A stretch of DNA of 64,000 bases from PALSA-1296 sp038210275 (GTDB taxonomy: Bacteria > Bacteroidota > Ignavibacteria > Palsa-1295): NCBI GenBank assembly GCA_038210275.1, contig JBBQWV010000002.1, positions 186,001 to 250,000 of the forward strand, read 5' to 3'. Position numbers and translations under genes: made by a program. Every line of letters starts with the position of its first letter. Positions within the stretch are counted from its first letter, which is position 1. The notes beneath the pieces are model-generated. The model ran no database searches. It had not been told where the DNA came from and saw only the letters and a program-made list of their open reading frames with translations. Shown here piece by piece: positions 26,726-35,400 of the stretch.

Positions 26726-27367
26726 TTAACTTTTTTTGCCGCTCCACTCTACATCGGTGATTCCGGCAAGTTGGTTGGCTCGGCGAGAGAGGACAAAAAA
26801 GAGATCGGAGAGGCGGTTGAGGTATTGAATGTCGAATGCGCCAAGTTCTTCACTTTGTGAGAGCGCAACGACTTCCCTTTCAGCACGACGGCAAACTGTC
26901 CTGGCAAGATGGAAATATCCTGCAAGCAGCGACCCGCCGGGTAGAACGAATTTTTCCAGTGGAGGAAGATGTGATTCTTCGGAGTCTATCAACGCCTCTA
27001 ATTTTTTTACATCAGATTCTTCAATGCGAGGAATATTATAGGTCGTTTTAGATTCCAAAGGAGTTGCAAGATCGGCTCCGAGGACGAAAAGACTTATCTG
27101 AATATCCTGCAAGAATTCTTTGAAATAATTTGAGGATTCGAGTTCTCCAGTGGGACGGACTCTTAGTCCGTCATCTGAGTCCGGCGGACTAAGAGTCCGC
27201 CCCACTGGAGTCAAGGTCTGTTCTGAAATTGATGCAAGAATTCCGATGACGCTATTCAGCTCATCTACAGTACCGTAAGCTTCAATGCGAAGCGAATTTT
27301 TTGCAACTCTGCCGGCTCCGAAAAGCCCGGTGGTGCCGTCGTCGCCGGTTTTCGTATAGATCTTCAT
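26726..27367 (-). CDS. ATP:cob(I)alamin adenosyltransferase (PduO type) with in-frame palindrome insertion
   Basis: PduO-type enzymes transfer the adenosyl group of ATP to cob(I)alamin to make coenzyme B12. The N-terminal ATP site YTKTGDDGTTGLFGAGRVAKN and RIEAYGTVDELNS, the segment FVLGADLATP, and the C-terminal FVLPGGS, HLARTVCRRAERE and YLNRLSDLFFVLSRRAN are all intact. Between helices 1 and 2, residues 53-74 (about) are encoded by a 66-bp near-perfect palindrome that adds 22 residues (PVGRTLSPPDSDDGLRVRPT plus GE) without breaking the frame. Without it, the protein would read SEQTLKLESSNYFKEF, giving about 191 residues, the usual length. The gene overlaps the small upstream ORF by 4 nt (ATGA). 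Confidence 0.93.
   Translation of the reverse strand: MKIYTKTGDDGTTGLFGAGRVAKNSLRIEAYGTVDELNSVIGILASISEQTLTPVGRTLSPPDSDDGLRVRPTGELESSNYFKEFLQDIQISLFVLGADLATPLESKTTYNIPRIEESDVKKLEALIDSEESHLPPLEKFVLPGGSLLAGYFHLARTVCRRAEREVVALSQSEELGAFDIQYLNRLSDLFFVLSRRANQLAGITDVEWSGKKS
27145..27210. repeat. 66-bp palindromic element inserted in frame in the adenosyltransferase gene
   Basis: Left arm 27145-27172 and right arm 27183-27210 (28 bp each) are inverted copies with two mismatches, separated by 10 bp. Each arm is a copy of the CCAGTGGGGCGGACTCTTAG-type unit found at 22191 and 22284 and is itself a hairpin. Length 66 is a multiple of three and no stop codon arises in the coding frame. No target-site duplication is obvious. 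Confidence 0.92.
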
Positions 27368-27585
27368 GCTTCGCCTTGTAAGATTGATTTAAGGTCGACG
27401 ATCTTCTTGCGAAGAGTTTGGATTTCCTTCGGCGATAATTCTTTCGACGAAGGTTTTTGGTAATAGATTTCGAGTGAGTTCAGCTCAATGAGCATATCGG
27501 TCAGCACCGTTAATGCTGTTCCGATCCTTCCGGCGGATTCGCCTTTCATAAATATCTGATCTTCGAGTAATGTTTTATATTCCAT
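27364..27585 (-). CDS. Small helical protein of unknown function
   Basis: From ATG 27585 the ORF encodes 73 residues, MEYKTLLEDQIFMKGESAGR onward, predicted helical, with a Lys-rich C-terminal helix (LSPKEIQTLRKKIVDLKSIL). No family is recognised. The frame is open upstream to 27726 but that region is better explained by another frame. It overlaps the adenosyltransferase start by 4 nt and the preceding small ORF by 11 nt, so coupling is likely. No signal peptide or membrane segment. Confidence 0.55.
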   Translation of the reverse strand: MEYKTLLEDQIFMKGESAGRIGTALTVLTDMLIELNSLEIYYQKPSSKELSPKEIQTLRKKIVDLKSILQGEA

Positions 27586-27823
27586 AATTTGCGATTTCTC
27601 CAAATACGAAACGAATTTCCGGCTGATAGCCAATTCGCCTGACGAGGCTTCTATCTCGGCGGCGAAACGAATTGCTTTCCATGACGATGACGATTGCCTT
27701 GTTTTCTTCAAGCGATCTGATCGCATTGACGGTCGGAGTACTTACCGAAAGAGCAAGGAAGAGAAAAATTTTCGCTATTGACCGCGAAATAAAAATGACT
27801 ATAATTCGGAATATATTTGGCAT
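27575..27823 (-). CDS. Small protein with N-terminal hydrophobic/signal segment, unknown function
   Basis: From ATG 27823 the ORF encodes 82 residues. Residues 1-34 look like a signal peptide or membrane anchor (FRIIVIFISRSIAKIFLFLA then STPTVNA). The remainder is short, charged and unrecognised (SFRRRDRSLVRRIGYQPEI). It begins 28 nt after the heptosyltransferase stop and overlaps the next small ORF. The reading frame choice here is uncertain because a second frame is also open over 27586-27726. Confidence 0.45.
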   Translation of the reverse strand: MPNIFRIIVIFISRSIAKIFLFLALSVSTPTVNAIRSLEENKAIVIVMESNSFRRRDRSLVRRIGYQPEIRFVFGEIANYGI

Positions 27824-27851
27824 CGGCAGTAAAGAACAGTATCGGAATAGG

Positions 27852-28865
27852 TTATGCTCCAATGGGAAGGTTTTTTGGGGATAAAGCTAAGCGCTGCATT
27901 GCTCTTTCAAATACTGATTCAGGGCTAATTCCCTTCATACATTCATGGGTATGGGTTGGGCATTCGTTGCTTCCATGCGAAGCGCAAGGACGGCACCACA
28001 GCCCCTCGATTTGGATAATACTTCCCAGTTCAACCGGTGGTGCAAAACCAAATTCCGGAACGGTAGGACCGAAGATAACGACGCTCGGAGTTCGGGTTGC
28101 AGTTGCAATATGAACGGGAGCGCTGTCATTGGAAATGAGAAGATCACAATAAGAAATTACCGAAGCAAGCTGCTCAAGTGATGTTTTAGATAGCAGATTT
28201 AATATGTTGTTATTCAATAGGTTATGGGAATTAAAAATGCCCTCATAGCTCTGGCTTCCTACTAAGACTATACTATATTTTTTACTTAACAATTGATCTA
28301 CTAATGAACGGAATTTCTGTATTCCCCATTGCTTTGTTTTCCAAACGCTATCTGGTGCGATGGCAATTATTGGTCTTGGCAAGTTTAGTATTTCAGGCGG
28401 TATTGACGATTCAAGTGGCTGCAATTTTGGAAGAGTTTGAAGATCAGCTTCCGGCAAGATAGCTTGAAGAAGCCGGATCGCTTTTGAAGTATGTGCCTCT
28501 TGGAATTCAGTGACTTTATGAGTAAAGACGGGATGATCGCCGTAACCGATTATTTGAGGAGCGTTAAGTCTCTGAAGAAGCATCATCGTCCGCTTCGAAG
28601 TATGGAGGGTAAAGACGGTATCGAATTTTTCAGCATTTAGCACGGCAGCTTTTTTCCTTATCCCTTCAAGACCGCTTTCAGTATTATACTTATCGTATGT
28701 GAAGACATTGTTGACCGACGGCGAAAGTCTCATTATCGGAGCAACTTCAGGACGGACAAGATAGGAAATCTCAGCGTCAGGAGAAATCCGACGAAGTTCT
28801 TCGGCGAGTGAAAGCGAAATAATCGCATCGCCGAGAAATGCAGTCTGGATAACGAGTGCTTTCAT
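27852..28865 (-). CDS. Glycosyltransferase family 9 (ADP-heptose:LPS heptosyltransferase-like)
   Basis: The 337-residue protein has the GT9 pattern: MKALVIQTAFLGDAIISLSL at the N-terminus with the catalytic-region GD, SYLVRPEVAPI, IAPDSVWKTKQW in the second Rossmann domain, LISNDSAPVHIATATRTPSV for nucleotide-sugar binding and a Cys-rich C-terminal stretch (WCRPCASHG, CMKGISPE) typical of WaaF/heptosyltransferase II. It would add heptose or a related sugar to LPS core at the inner membrane face. It lies 3 nt after the acyltransferase gene, which supports an LPS role. Confidence 0.9.
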   Translation of the reverse strand: MKALVIQTAFLGDAIISLSLAEELRRISPDAEISYLVRPEVAPIMRLSPSVNNVFTYDKYNTESGLEGIRKKAAVLNAEKFDTVFTLHTSKRTMMLLQRLNAPQIIGYGDHPVFTHKVTEFQEAHTSKAIRLLQAILPEADLQTLPKLQPLESSIPPEILNLPRPIIAIAPDSVWKTKQWGIQKFRSLVDQLLSKKYSIVLVGSQSYEGIFNSHNLLNNNILNLLSKTSLEQLASVISYCDLLISNDSAPVHIATATRTPSVVIFGPTVPEFGFAPPVELGSIIQIEGLWCRPCASHGSNECPTHTHECMKGISPESVFERAMQRLALSPKNLPIGA

Positions 28866-28868
28866 GGT

Positions 28869-29675
28869 TTATACGTATTTCCAGCGGCGATGCTGCCAAA
28901 GCCATTGTTCCGGATGCCTACGAATTGCTTCTTCAAGAAGATGAGTATGGCGATAGGTTAATTCACGAATATTTTCCGGAGTATCTCCTTGAAGATCATC
29001 AAAAGAAATAACATGAAAAGTAATGACGTAATTGCCGTTTTCAGTTCGAATGCACTCAGCGAAGAGCATCGGGGATTTCGTCCGAAGAGCAAGACGTGCC
29101 GGTCCTTCGAATGTCGGGACTTCCCTTCCGAAGAACTTGACTCTGGCGCTTTCTCCGGGAGCTGCTTGATCGGCAAGGAGTGCAATACATTTTCCATTTC
29201 GAAGTACCCCATACATTTTCCGGATATCACCGGAGTTGATGAGGCTATTACCACTACGAATTCTCATCTTTTCCAAGAAGCGTTCAGTGAACGAGGTCTG
29301 AATATTTTTTCTGACGATAGCAAAGTTTTCATGAAGAACTATCGCACCGCCAAGAGCAAGCCATTCCCAATTCGCATAATGTCCTGCAACGACGATCAAG
29401 CCGTTTTGTTCTTTAATATATTTATGAAATAGTTGAGGATTCGAAACGGTGATATAACGTCCAATTATCTGAAGGCTGGCAAATCGTAAATAGATCATCT
29501 CAGCGAAGACAATTCCAAGATTAGAGTAAGACTTCTTCGCTAATACTCTTCTCTGATTTTCGGTTAATTCAGGAAACGCATTACTGAGATTATCAAGCGT
29601 AACTTTTTTTCGGACACCAAAAAAATATGCAATTCGTGCAATAAGAATTCCGGTTAATTGAAGAGCAAGCCTCAC
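28869..29675 (-). CDS. Lysophospholipid/lipid A acyltransferase (LpxL/HtrB family)
   Basis: The 268-residue protein matches PF03279. It has an N-terminal hydrophobic helix, the segment KKVTLDNLSNAFPELTENQR, the catalytic motif GHYANWE (His-x4-Glu), LLADQAAPGESARVKFFGRE and PEQWLWQHRRWKY at the C-terminus, all typical of late acyltransferases that add secondary acyl chains to lipid A. It is clustered with the heptosyltransferase (3 nt) and follows the GWxTD gene by 15 nt. Confidence 0.92.
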   Translation of the reverse strand: MRLALQLTGILIARIAYFFGVRKKVTLDNLSNAFPELTENQRRVLAKKSYSNLGIVFAEMIYLRFASLQIIGRYITVSNPQLFHKYIKEQNGLIVVAGHYANWEWLALGGAIVLHENFAIVRKNIQTSFTERFLEKMRIRSGNSLINSGDIRKMYGVLRNGKCIALLADQAAPGESARVKFFGREVPTFEGPARLALRTKSPMLFAECIRTENGNYVITFHVISFDDLQGDTPENIRELTYRHTHLLEEAIRRHPEQWLWQHRRWKYV

Positions 29676-29690
29676 CTCGAAAAGAAGATC

Positions 29691-31196
29691 TTAATGGGTT
29701 TGTGCGGCATCCTGAGAATACCAATCAGGTTCATAGGTTTCCCCTTGCACATTTGAATGGACGAGTACAAATTTTCCGCCACCTTGTCTATCCACGAAAA
29801 CGAATAGAGCGTGGCTTCCGGATAGGAGTTGCAAACTTTTATTAAAATATTCCCATGAAATATAAGGTTTTGCATCAACAGAATGAAGTACTGATTTCAC
29901 ATTACGGTCATCTGGTGCACCGTAAGTAAGATATACTCTCCCAAAATCCGTTTGCCAACCCGGTGTTTTTTGATAAGTGAACTTCCTGTTCGCTTCGTCA
30001 ACACGTTTATAATATTCCTTATAAGCCTGAAGTGGAGTACGTGCCCCTGTTTCTTTATCTTTTCCTCTCCAGAAATTAAATAAGAACTGTCTCTCCTGTG
30101 CAATATCTATTTCAGTTACTGACGGAGTATTATTTTTTGAAGCATCTAACTGAGGATCAAGCTCTACTTTCTTTTTAAGTTTCTTCCATGATTTCTGTTG
30201 TTCATTCGCGCCGATGAACATCGCCTGATCTCCTTTTTCTTCTAATTCCAACTGGCTCATACGGCTAATATCGGATTCAGAAAACACTGCTCCTTCATCC
30301 AGAACAGCATTCGACGGCGCGTCACTTTGATCTTCAGAAAGCTTCATTCCACTATCATAGAAAAAAACTTTTTGCATTGTCGCTTCAATAATACCGGCTC
30401 GTTTTATTGCAACCTCTAAGATATAGCTATCGGTTGGCAGCCCGTCAATATCAATCGAACCAATTAGCGGAAGCGTTGTCGCAGCAAGTGGTTGACGGTG
30501 TGTATTCGAGAACATTTCATGTTTTTGTCCGTCAAGAACTCTCGTAATGATCTCGACGCTCGTTCCGGGAGCTAATGCATTATGAGGGATATATAATTCA
30601 GTATAATAATTTAACTTGTTATTCTCAGGGCTGAATAATTTAGAAGGATTAGGGGTAATAATATATCCAACTTTTTCGAATAAATTATTATGATTATCAG
30701 ATGGAGCAAGTGTATTCGCAAGCTCTATCCCGCCCATAAAAAAATTCTCCTTGTTTGCGACAGGGACAAAAAAATTGCTTTTTATTGTATCGCTAACTTC
30801 CATTCCCTTTGCATTTTTCGTATGGAAAATCAGCACTGCATCAGCGCTCGATTTTATATTTGCTGATAATGCAACTCCATCAAGCATCACCGAGTATTTT
30901 GCACTATCGGCTGAAGCAGCATTTTTATAAAACTTCTCTTTTTTAATCTCTTTTGTGGCGACAGTATGCCCGTCTTCCCATAACTCGGCACGAGCATTGA
31001 TCTGCGCAACCCAACCATCACCTCGTGTCTCGAGACCAAGTGCTACTTCAGCTATACTGTAATAGATCTCTACCTGCACTTTGCCGGAATCTCGTTCGAA
31101 TGCAACCGCATCCATCTGAACGGAGCCTTGCTGTGCTATACAGATCGAGACTGAGCAGAAAAAAAAGAGTAAAGAAAATACTATGGAGTTACGCAT
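29691..31196 (-). CDS. GWxTD domain-containing exported protein
   Basis: From ATG 31196 the protein has about 501 residues with a clear signal peptide (SIVFSLLFFFCSVSICIA, then QQ). The frame extends upstream to 31271 but overlaps the terminator of the gene before, so the shorter start is chosen. The C-terminal region carries the name-giving motif in GWQTDFGRVYLTYGAPDDRN with a WRGKDKETGARTPLQAYKEY helix before it. GWxTD proteins occur in Bacteroidota, Chlorobiota and Acidobacteriota; their role is unknown. It heads a run with lipid A and LPS genes. Confidence 0.88.
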   Translation of the reverse strand: MRNSIVFSLLFFFCSVSICIAQQGSVQMDAVAFERDSGKVQVEIYYSIAEVALGLETRGDGWVAQINARAELWEDGHTVATKEIKKEKFYKNAASADSAKYSVMLDGVALSANIKSSADAVLIFHTKNAKGMEVSDTIKSNFFVPVANKENFFMGGIELANTLAPSDNHNNLFEKVGYIITPNPSKLFSPENNKLNYYTELYIPHNALAPGTSVEIITRVLDGQKHEMFSNTHRQPLAATTLPLIGSIDIDGLPTDSYILEVAIKRAGIIEATMQKVFFYDSGMKLSEDQSDAPSNAVLDEGAVFSESDISRMSQLELEEKGDQAMFIGANEQQKSWKKLKKKVELDPQLDASKNNTPSVTEIDIAQERQFLFNFWRGKDKETGARTPLQAYKEYYKRVDEANRKFTYQKTPGWQTDFGRVYLTYGAPDDRNVKSVLHSVDAKPYISWEYFNKSLQLLSGSHALFVFVDRQGGGKFVLVHSNVQGETYEPDWYSQDAAQTH

Positions 31197-31249
31197 GATA
31201 TGATCGACGATAATTCTGAACAAGTATACGATTTTACTACGAACTGTTA

Positions 31250-31289
31250 CAAATAAAAAGAGCGCCTTCACTCTAACAGTAAGGCGCTC
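31250..31289 (-). terminator. Intrinsic terminator of the PorV-like gene
   Basis: On the minus strand GAGCGCCTT and AAGGCGCTC form a 9-bp stem around a 12-nt loop, followed by TTTTTATTT. It lies 23 nt after the PorV-like stop and before the GWxTD start. Confidence 0.85.
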
Positions 31290-31311
31290 ATAAACAGTTT
31301 TTTGAAATATT

Positions 31312-32364
31312 TTACTGGAAAGCTGCGCTTACGGAAATACGGTGGATTAAACCAAGATTTTTAGTCGTATTAATCGAGTAGTCGATTGTCCCCAGAAAAT
31401 CTTCGGTTTTATATTTGAATCCTGCGCCTAAACCTAACCCAAGCTGATCTTGGTTAAATCCGTAACCGGCGCGAAGTGCCACGATGTCATTCCAAACATA
31501 TTCGCCGCCAATGTTGTAGGTTTCCGGTCCATCTGAATGGGCTGCAAAATCTACAGCAACGTTCAATTTTTGATCGTCCAGCTGTCCTTGAAATACATCT
31601 GTTCCGATGCCGATCCTGAATGATAATGGCAAAGAGAAAGGACTTGTGACCAGCACAGCATCCAAACCGCGTGATGTATTATTAATAGTATTATCCTGTG
31701 CAACGATAGAAAGTGAATTCCCTGCAAAACCACGATCAGGTCCCAAGTTGGTAAGTGCTAAAGAAATTTTCAAGTGATAGAAATCGGTTTGATAGAGCGA
31801 ACCTGCATCAAATCCGATTCCATCGGCAGAAAGATCAAGGATCGTGCTGCGAATGTATTTTATCGTAGCGCCGAACGAGAATCTATCAGTAAGAGCACCT
31901 GCCAAAGTAATACCAAAGGCTAGATCATTTGCATTGTAGGTTCCTGCATTCACATCTTTTTGAATGGTGGATTTCTGCAGCGCTCCGTTATCAAGAACGA
32001 TCAGGCTGAAACCGAAACGGTAACGATCACTTATAGGAAGAACAGCTCCGATGAAGTTGTGGCTTGTTCCTCCGAACCATGCGGTATAGGTAGCTGCTGT
32101 ATTAATTCCTTTGAGGCGAGCAATACCTGCAGGATTCCAATAGAGAGCCGATATATCATCGGCAAGAGCACTGAAAGCGCCGCCCATACCCGCAGCTCTT
32201 GCGCCCACCCCTATGCTTTGGAATAAAGATCCGCTCGAGCCTACATTATTGAAATTTGGAGCTGTCGTCGAAGTTGTCGTGCCGCCTTGAGCGAACACCA
32301 CAGATGAGAGCATCATAACCCCAACAACTCCGAATGACAACCGACACAACTTTAAAACTTTCAT
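31312..32364 (-). CDS. PorV/PorQ family outer-membrane protein
   Basis: The protein has about 350 residues from ATG 32364, with a signal peptide (LSFGVVGVMMLSSVVFAQ). The family signature GVGARAAGMGGAFSALADD and YWNPAGIARLKG follows, then a 14-strand-type barrel pattern. PorV acts as the outer-membrane shuttle for T9SS cargo, binding it at the Sov/SprA translocon and delivering it to the attachment complex; PorQ/PorZ members are similar. With several cargo genes in this window, a T9SS role is likely but other UPF0164/FadL-like barrels share the motif. Monocistronic, with its own terminator. Confidence 0.85.
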   Translation of the reverse strand: MKVLKLCRLSFGVVGVMMLSSVVFAQGGTTTSTTAPNFNNVGSSGSLFQSIGVGARAAGMGGAFSALADDISALYWNPAGIARLKGINTAATYTAWFGGTSHNFIGAVLPISDRYRFGFSLIVLDNGALQKSTIQKDVNAGTYNANDLAFGITLAGALTDRFSFGATIKYIRSTILDLSADGIGFDAGSLYQTDFYHLKISLALTNLGPDRGFAGNSLSIVAQDNTINNTSRGLDAVLVTSPFSLPLSFRIGIGTDVFQGQLDDQKLNVAVDFAAHSDGPETYNIGGEYVWNDIVALRAGYGFNQDQLGLGLGAGFKYKTEDFLGTIDYSINTTKNLGLIHRISVSAAFQ

Positions 32365-32434
32365 TGTAATTACGTGAGATGAAAAATTTTGCATATTACC
32401 TGTATTTCTCTCTTACAAAAACCTGTACACAACT

Positions 32435-32473
32435 CAAAATTAAAAGAAGCCACCCTTATTAAAAAGGGCGGCT
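32435..32473 (-). terminator. Intrinsic terminator of the 1264-residue surface protein gene
   Basis: AGCC-CCCTT and AAGGG-GGCT form a 10-bp stem with one mismatch (32448-32473) and are followed on the minus strand by TTCTTTTAATTTT. Confidence 0.8.
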
Positions 32474-32483
32474 AACCAAATAC

Positions 32484-35400
32484 TTAACGAACTAAGCGAT
32501 AACCGCCGAGCACAACTGCGAACTTTGTTGTCATCTCGCCAAGGACAGTCACACCGTCCTTCGGATCCTTCGCAATGACGCGAGCAAGGAATACCTGACT
32601 TCCGACACGCTGTCTACCTTCGGAAAGCAAATTCCATTCCTCGACATTATAACGGTCTGCTAAATTGACAGCGCCGTCGGTAACTGAAGCAACTCCGTTA
32701 TGTTCGATCGTCTTGACAAGTGCGCCGGCAATATTATAGATCTCGATCGTCGCTCTCGGTGGAAGTCTTGTGAAAAAGAGCTTCGCATTATCTGTTGATG
32801 TTTGTCCCAAATGTTCGACGATATATGGGTTCGGTACAACCTGAACTTCATTTAAGATTTTCTGGCTATAGAGCGAATTATCGGCGAAATCAAGTTTCTT
32901 GTCTTTCGATGTATGCACAATGAATTGTGCGCCCGGGAATGGCAAGCCTGCCATAAGTCCCGTGAAACTCACAGTGATCTTATCACCTGGTTGGAAATCC
33001 GTTGCGAAAGGACCGGAATAACTCGCAACCGTATCACCGGTTGAATTATTATTGATCCCCGGATAATTAAACATTATTTCAGCGCCACCAAACCTGAATC
33101 TATGGACTGTTTCCATGTATTTGTTCGCTCCGATATCATGATTGTTAGGATCATGAGTGAAATAATATTTACCCGTAGTTTTTGTGATGGGGCTTGATGA
33201 GCTATTATCGCCGGGATTATCTTCGGTAAAATGGAAAGCATCAATTGCGAATTTACCAGCAAGCGGCACAATAAGTGAATCCGGCTGGGTATCATCAGGA
33301 AGGGGAGTAATTTTATCAGCTGCAAGAACAAAATGATTATAGAATGTTGCATCAGCTTCATAGACAACATCATTTCTGTTTCCTGGTCTGATGACACTTA
33401 GTGTTTGATTGCAATGCGATGTTGCCGTAATGGTCACCGGCAATGCCATTGGACGGAAATCAGCGTTCGAATTCGGATCTTTGAGATGATTAACATCCTT
33501 CACTACTTTACCGGTGAGCGTATCAAATTGATCTTCAACCCATGGTACCGCAGCCCCGAAACTGATCTCATAATTTGCCTGTCCGAGACCACCCTGAAAT
33601 GAAGGAGCCGTGTAAGCTGTATCAATATTTGAAAAATCTTTCGTTGCACCTGCAGGCGCACGACCGGTATGACCGGAGATGCTCACAATATCCGCCGTTC
33701 CCCTATTTGCCTGATCAAATGCAATACGAGTTAGGCGATACGGAGTTTTCAATTGCTGATACTCATAATCAACAAGTACATCAAATGCCTGATCAATAGT
33801 CTGATACGGAGCGAACAACGTATTATTTGTGGTAAATCTTCCTGATCTCACCGTATCATTATTCTGCCCGATCACTCGTTGTAAGATGCCTGTGACAAAG
33901 CTATAAGGAGTATATGTCGGGCTTGCGGCAGGGTTATAGAGTTTATCATAAGTTAGCAATTTGCCCTGACGTGTATCTGTCACATCGACAAACATATTCA
34001 GCGGGCTTTGATTGAGGAATCTGTGATTATACTCAGACCATCGAGGTTGGAATGAAACGATGATATCGTCATTTGAGTACAGCTGCAGAAACTTTCCGGT
34101 ATCTTTCACTTCAACAGTAACCGAAGTGCCTTTCGAACCAACAAACCCTGTGAAACTCATATCAAGAGCGCCGCTGAGGCAACTTGAATCTCCTGCAATA
34201 GTATTCGGGAGATCAGGGAATACCGGCTTACAAGGAATTCCGATAGCAAAATTTTTCTGATTTACTATTGCCGTTGTCAGTGGACCAACTCGATTCAATG
34301 AATCAAACTCATCGGTCGCAAGAAGGAAATAATAGTACTTTACACCATTAAAAAGTCCTTCGTTTCCGGAAAGGGTACCGTCAGCATTATCATCTCCATA
34401 ATCAAGAAATGAATGTGGAATTTTGATCGGTGTCTGGTTTACTCTCGTAAATTTTGTTCCGATAGCGATCGGAAGCCTCTGTCCGCTCTTAAGTGTCAAG
34501 GTGTCGTAAACACTATCCTGACGCAAATTATACACACTCCAATGTCCGAGATGAATGGTCGGATTAAGTCCTGTCGGACGGATAGTCGAATCATGATCGG
34601 AACGAGTTGTCCGATATAAGTCATACGTATTGAAAGCAAGCGTTCCTGTGCTCAGAGGATCAACAGAGTTATCCGCAGTGCTATCCCATTGAACAAGAAT
34701 GGCTCGATCAAGACACGTAGTCCGTAGAGTTGGGATTTCCGGCGGTACCGGAGTAACGAAATGCTTCACAGTCACCGAACACGCTGTAGTTGAATCACCA
34801 GGTTTATATGTGCCGGTCGTATCTGCAAAAACCTGATGGGCAAATGCAATGAGCCTTACGACTGAATCCTTATTATCTTTTAACGTTGTCGTGCTCGGGC
34901 GGGCAATACCGATGCCAACCGTTGTTTCAACAGATTTTCCCGGCTGAAGTGTGAAAGGACCGGTTGCAAAAAGAAGACGCATATCAGCAACAATACTCTC
35001 GTCATGGTCACGTACTCCTGATGAAAGGAAATCGTATCGAAGATCCGGAGTTGGTGGATCATTAGCGATCGTCCATTGCTTGAATGTAGTCATGCCGAGC
35101 TGTTTAGCACCGTTACAATACCCGCCGACAGCATCACTATCGGAAATATCAATGATATCACCATTTGGCGAAGTAACTGGACTTTCTAAGAATGTAAATC
35201 CGATGGCTCCATATTCTCCGGGAGGCACAGCACTTGATTCTGATTTTGACCATTGCCGCGCCATGTTCAAAGCAGCGGGATCATTATGATATGGAGATGA
35301 AACCGGGAAAAATTTCTGGCAGTCTAAGAGATCCTGAGGAGATGAACCAAAATACGAGTTAATATCATTTGCTGCTGCACCACCACCGACGCCAAGATCC

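Noticed and set aside
27586..27726. 47-residue upstream extension of the 73-residue small protein
   Set aside because: The other frame carries a plausible signal peptide and couples to the ATG at 27585; the extension has a Ser/Arg-rich shadow-like composition.
33074..33397. 107-codon alternative minus-strand frame within the 1264-residue protein gene
   Set aside because: Out-of-frame shadow rich in Leu, Met and Ile with no start context.
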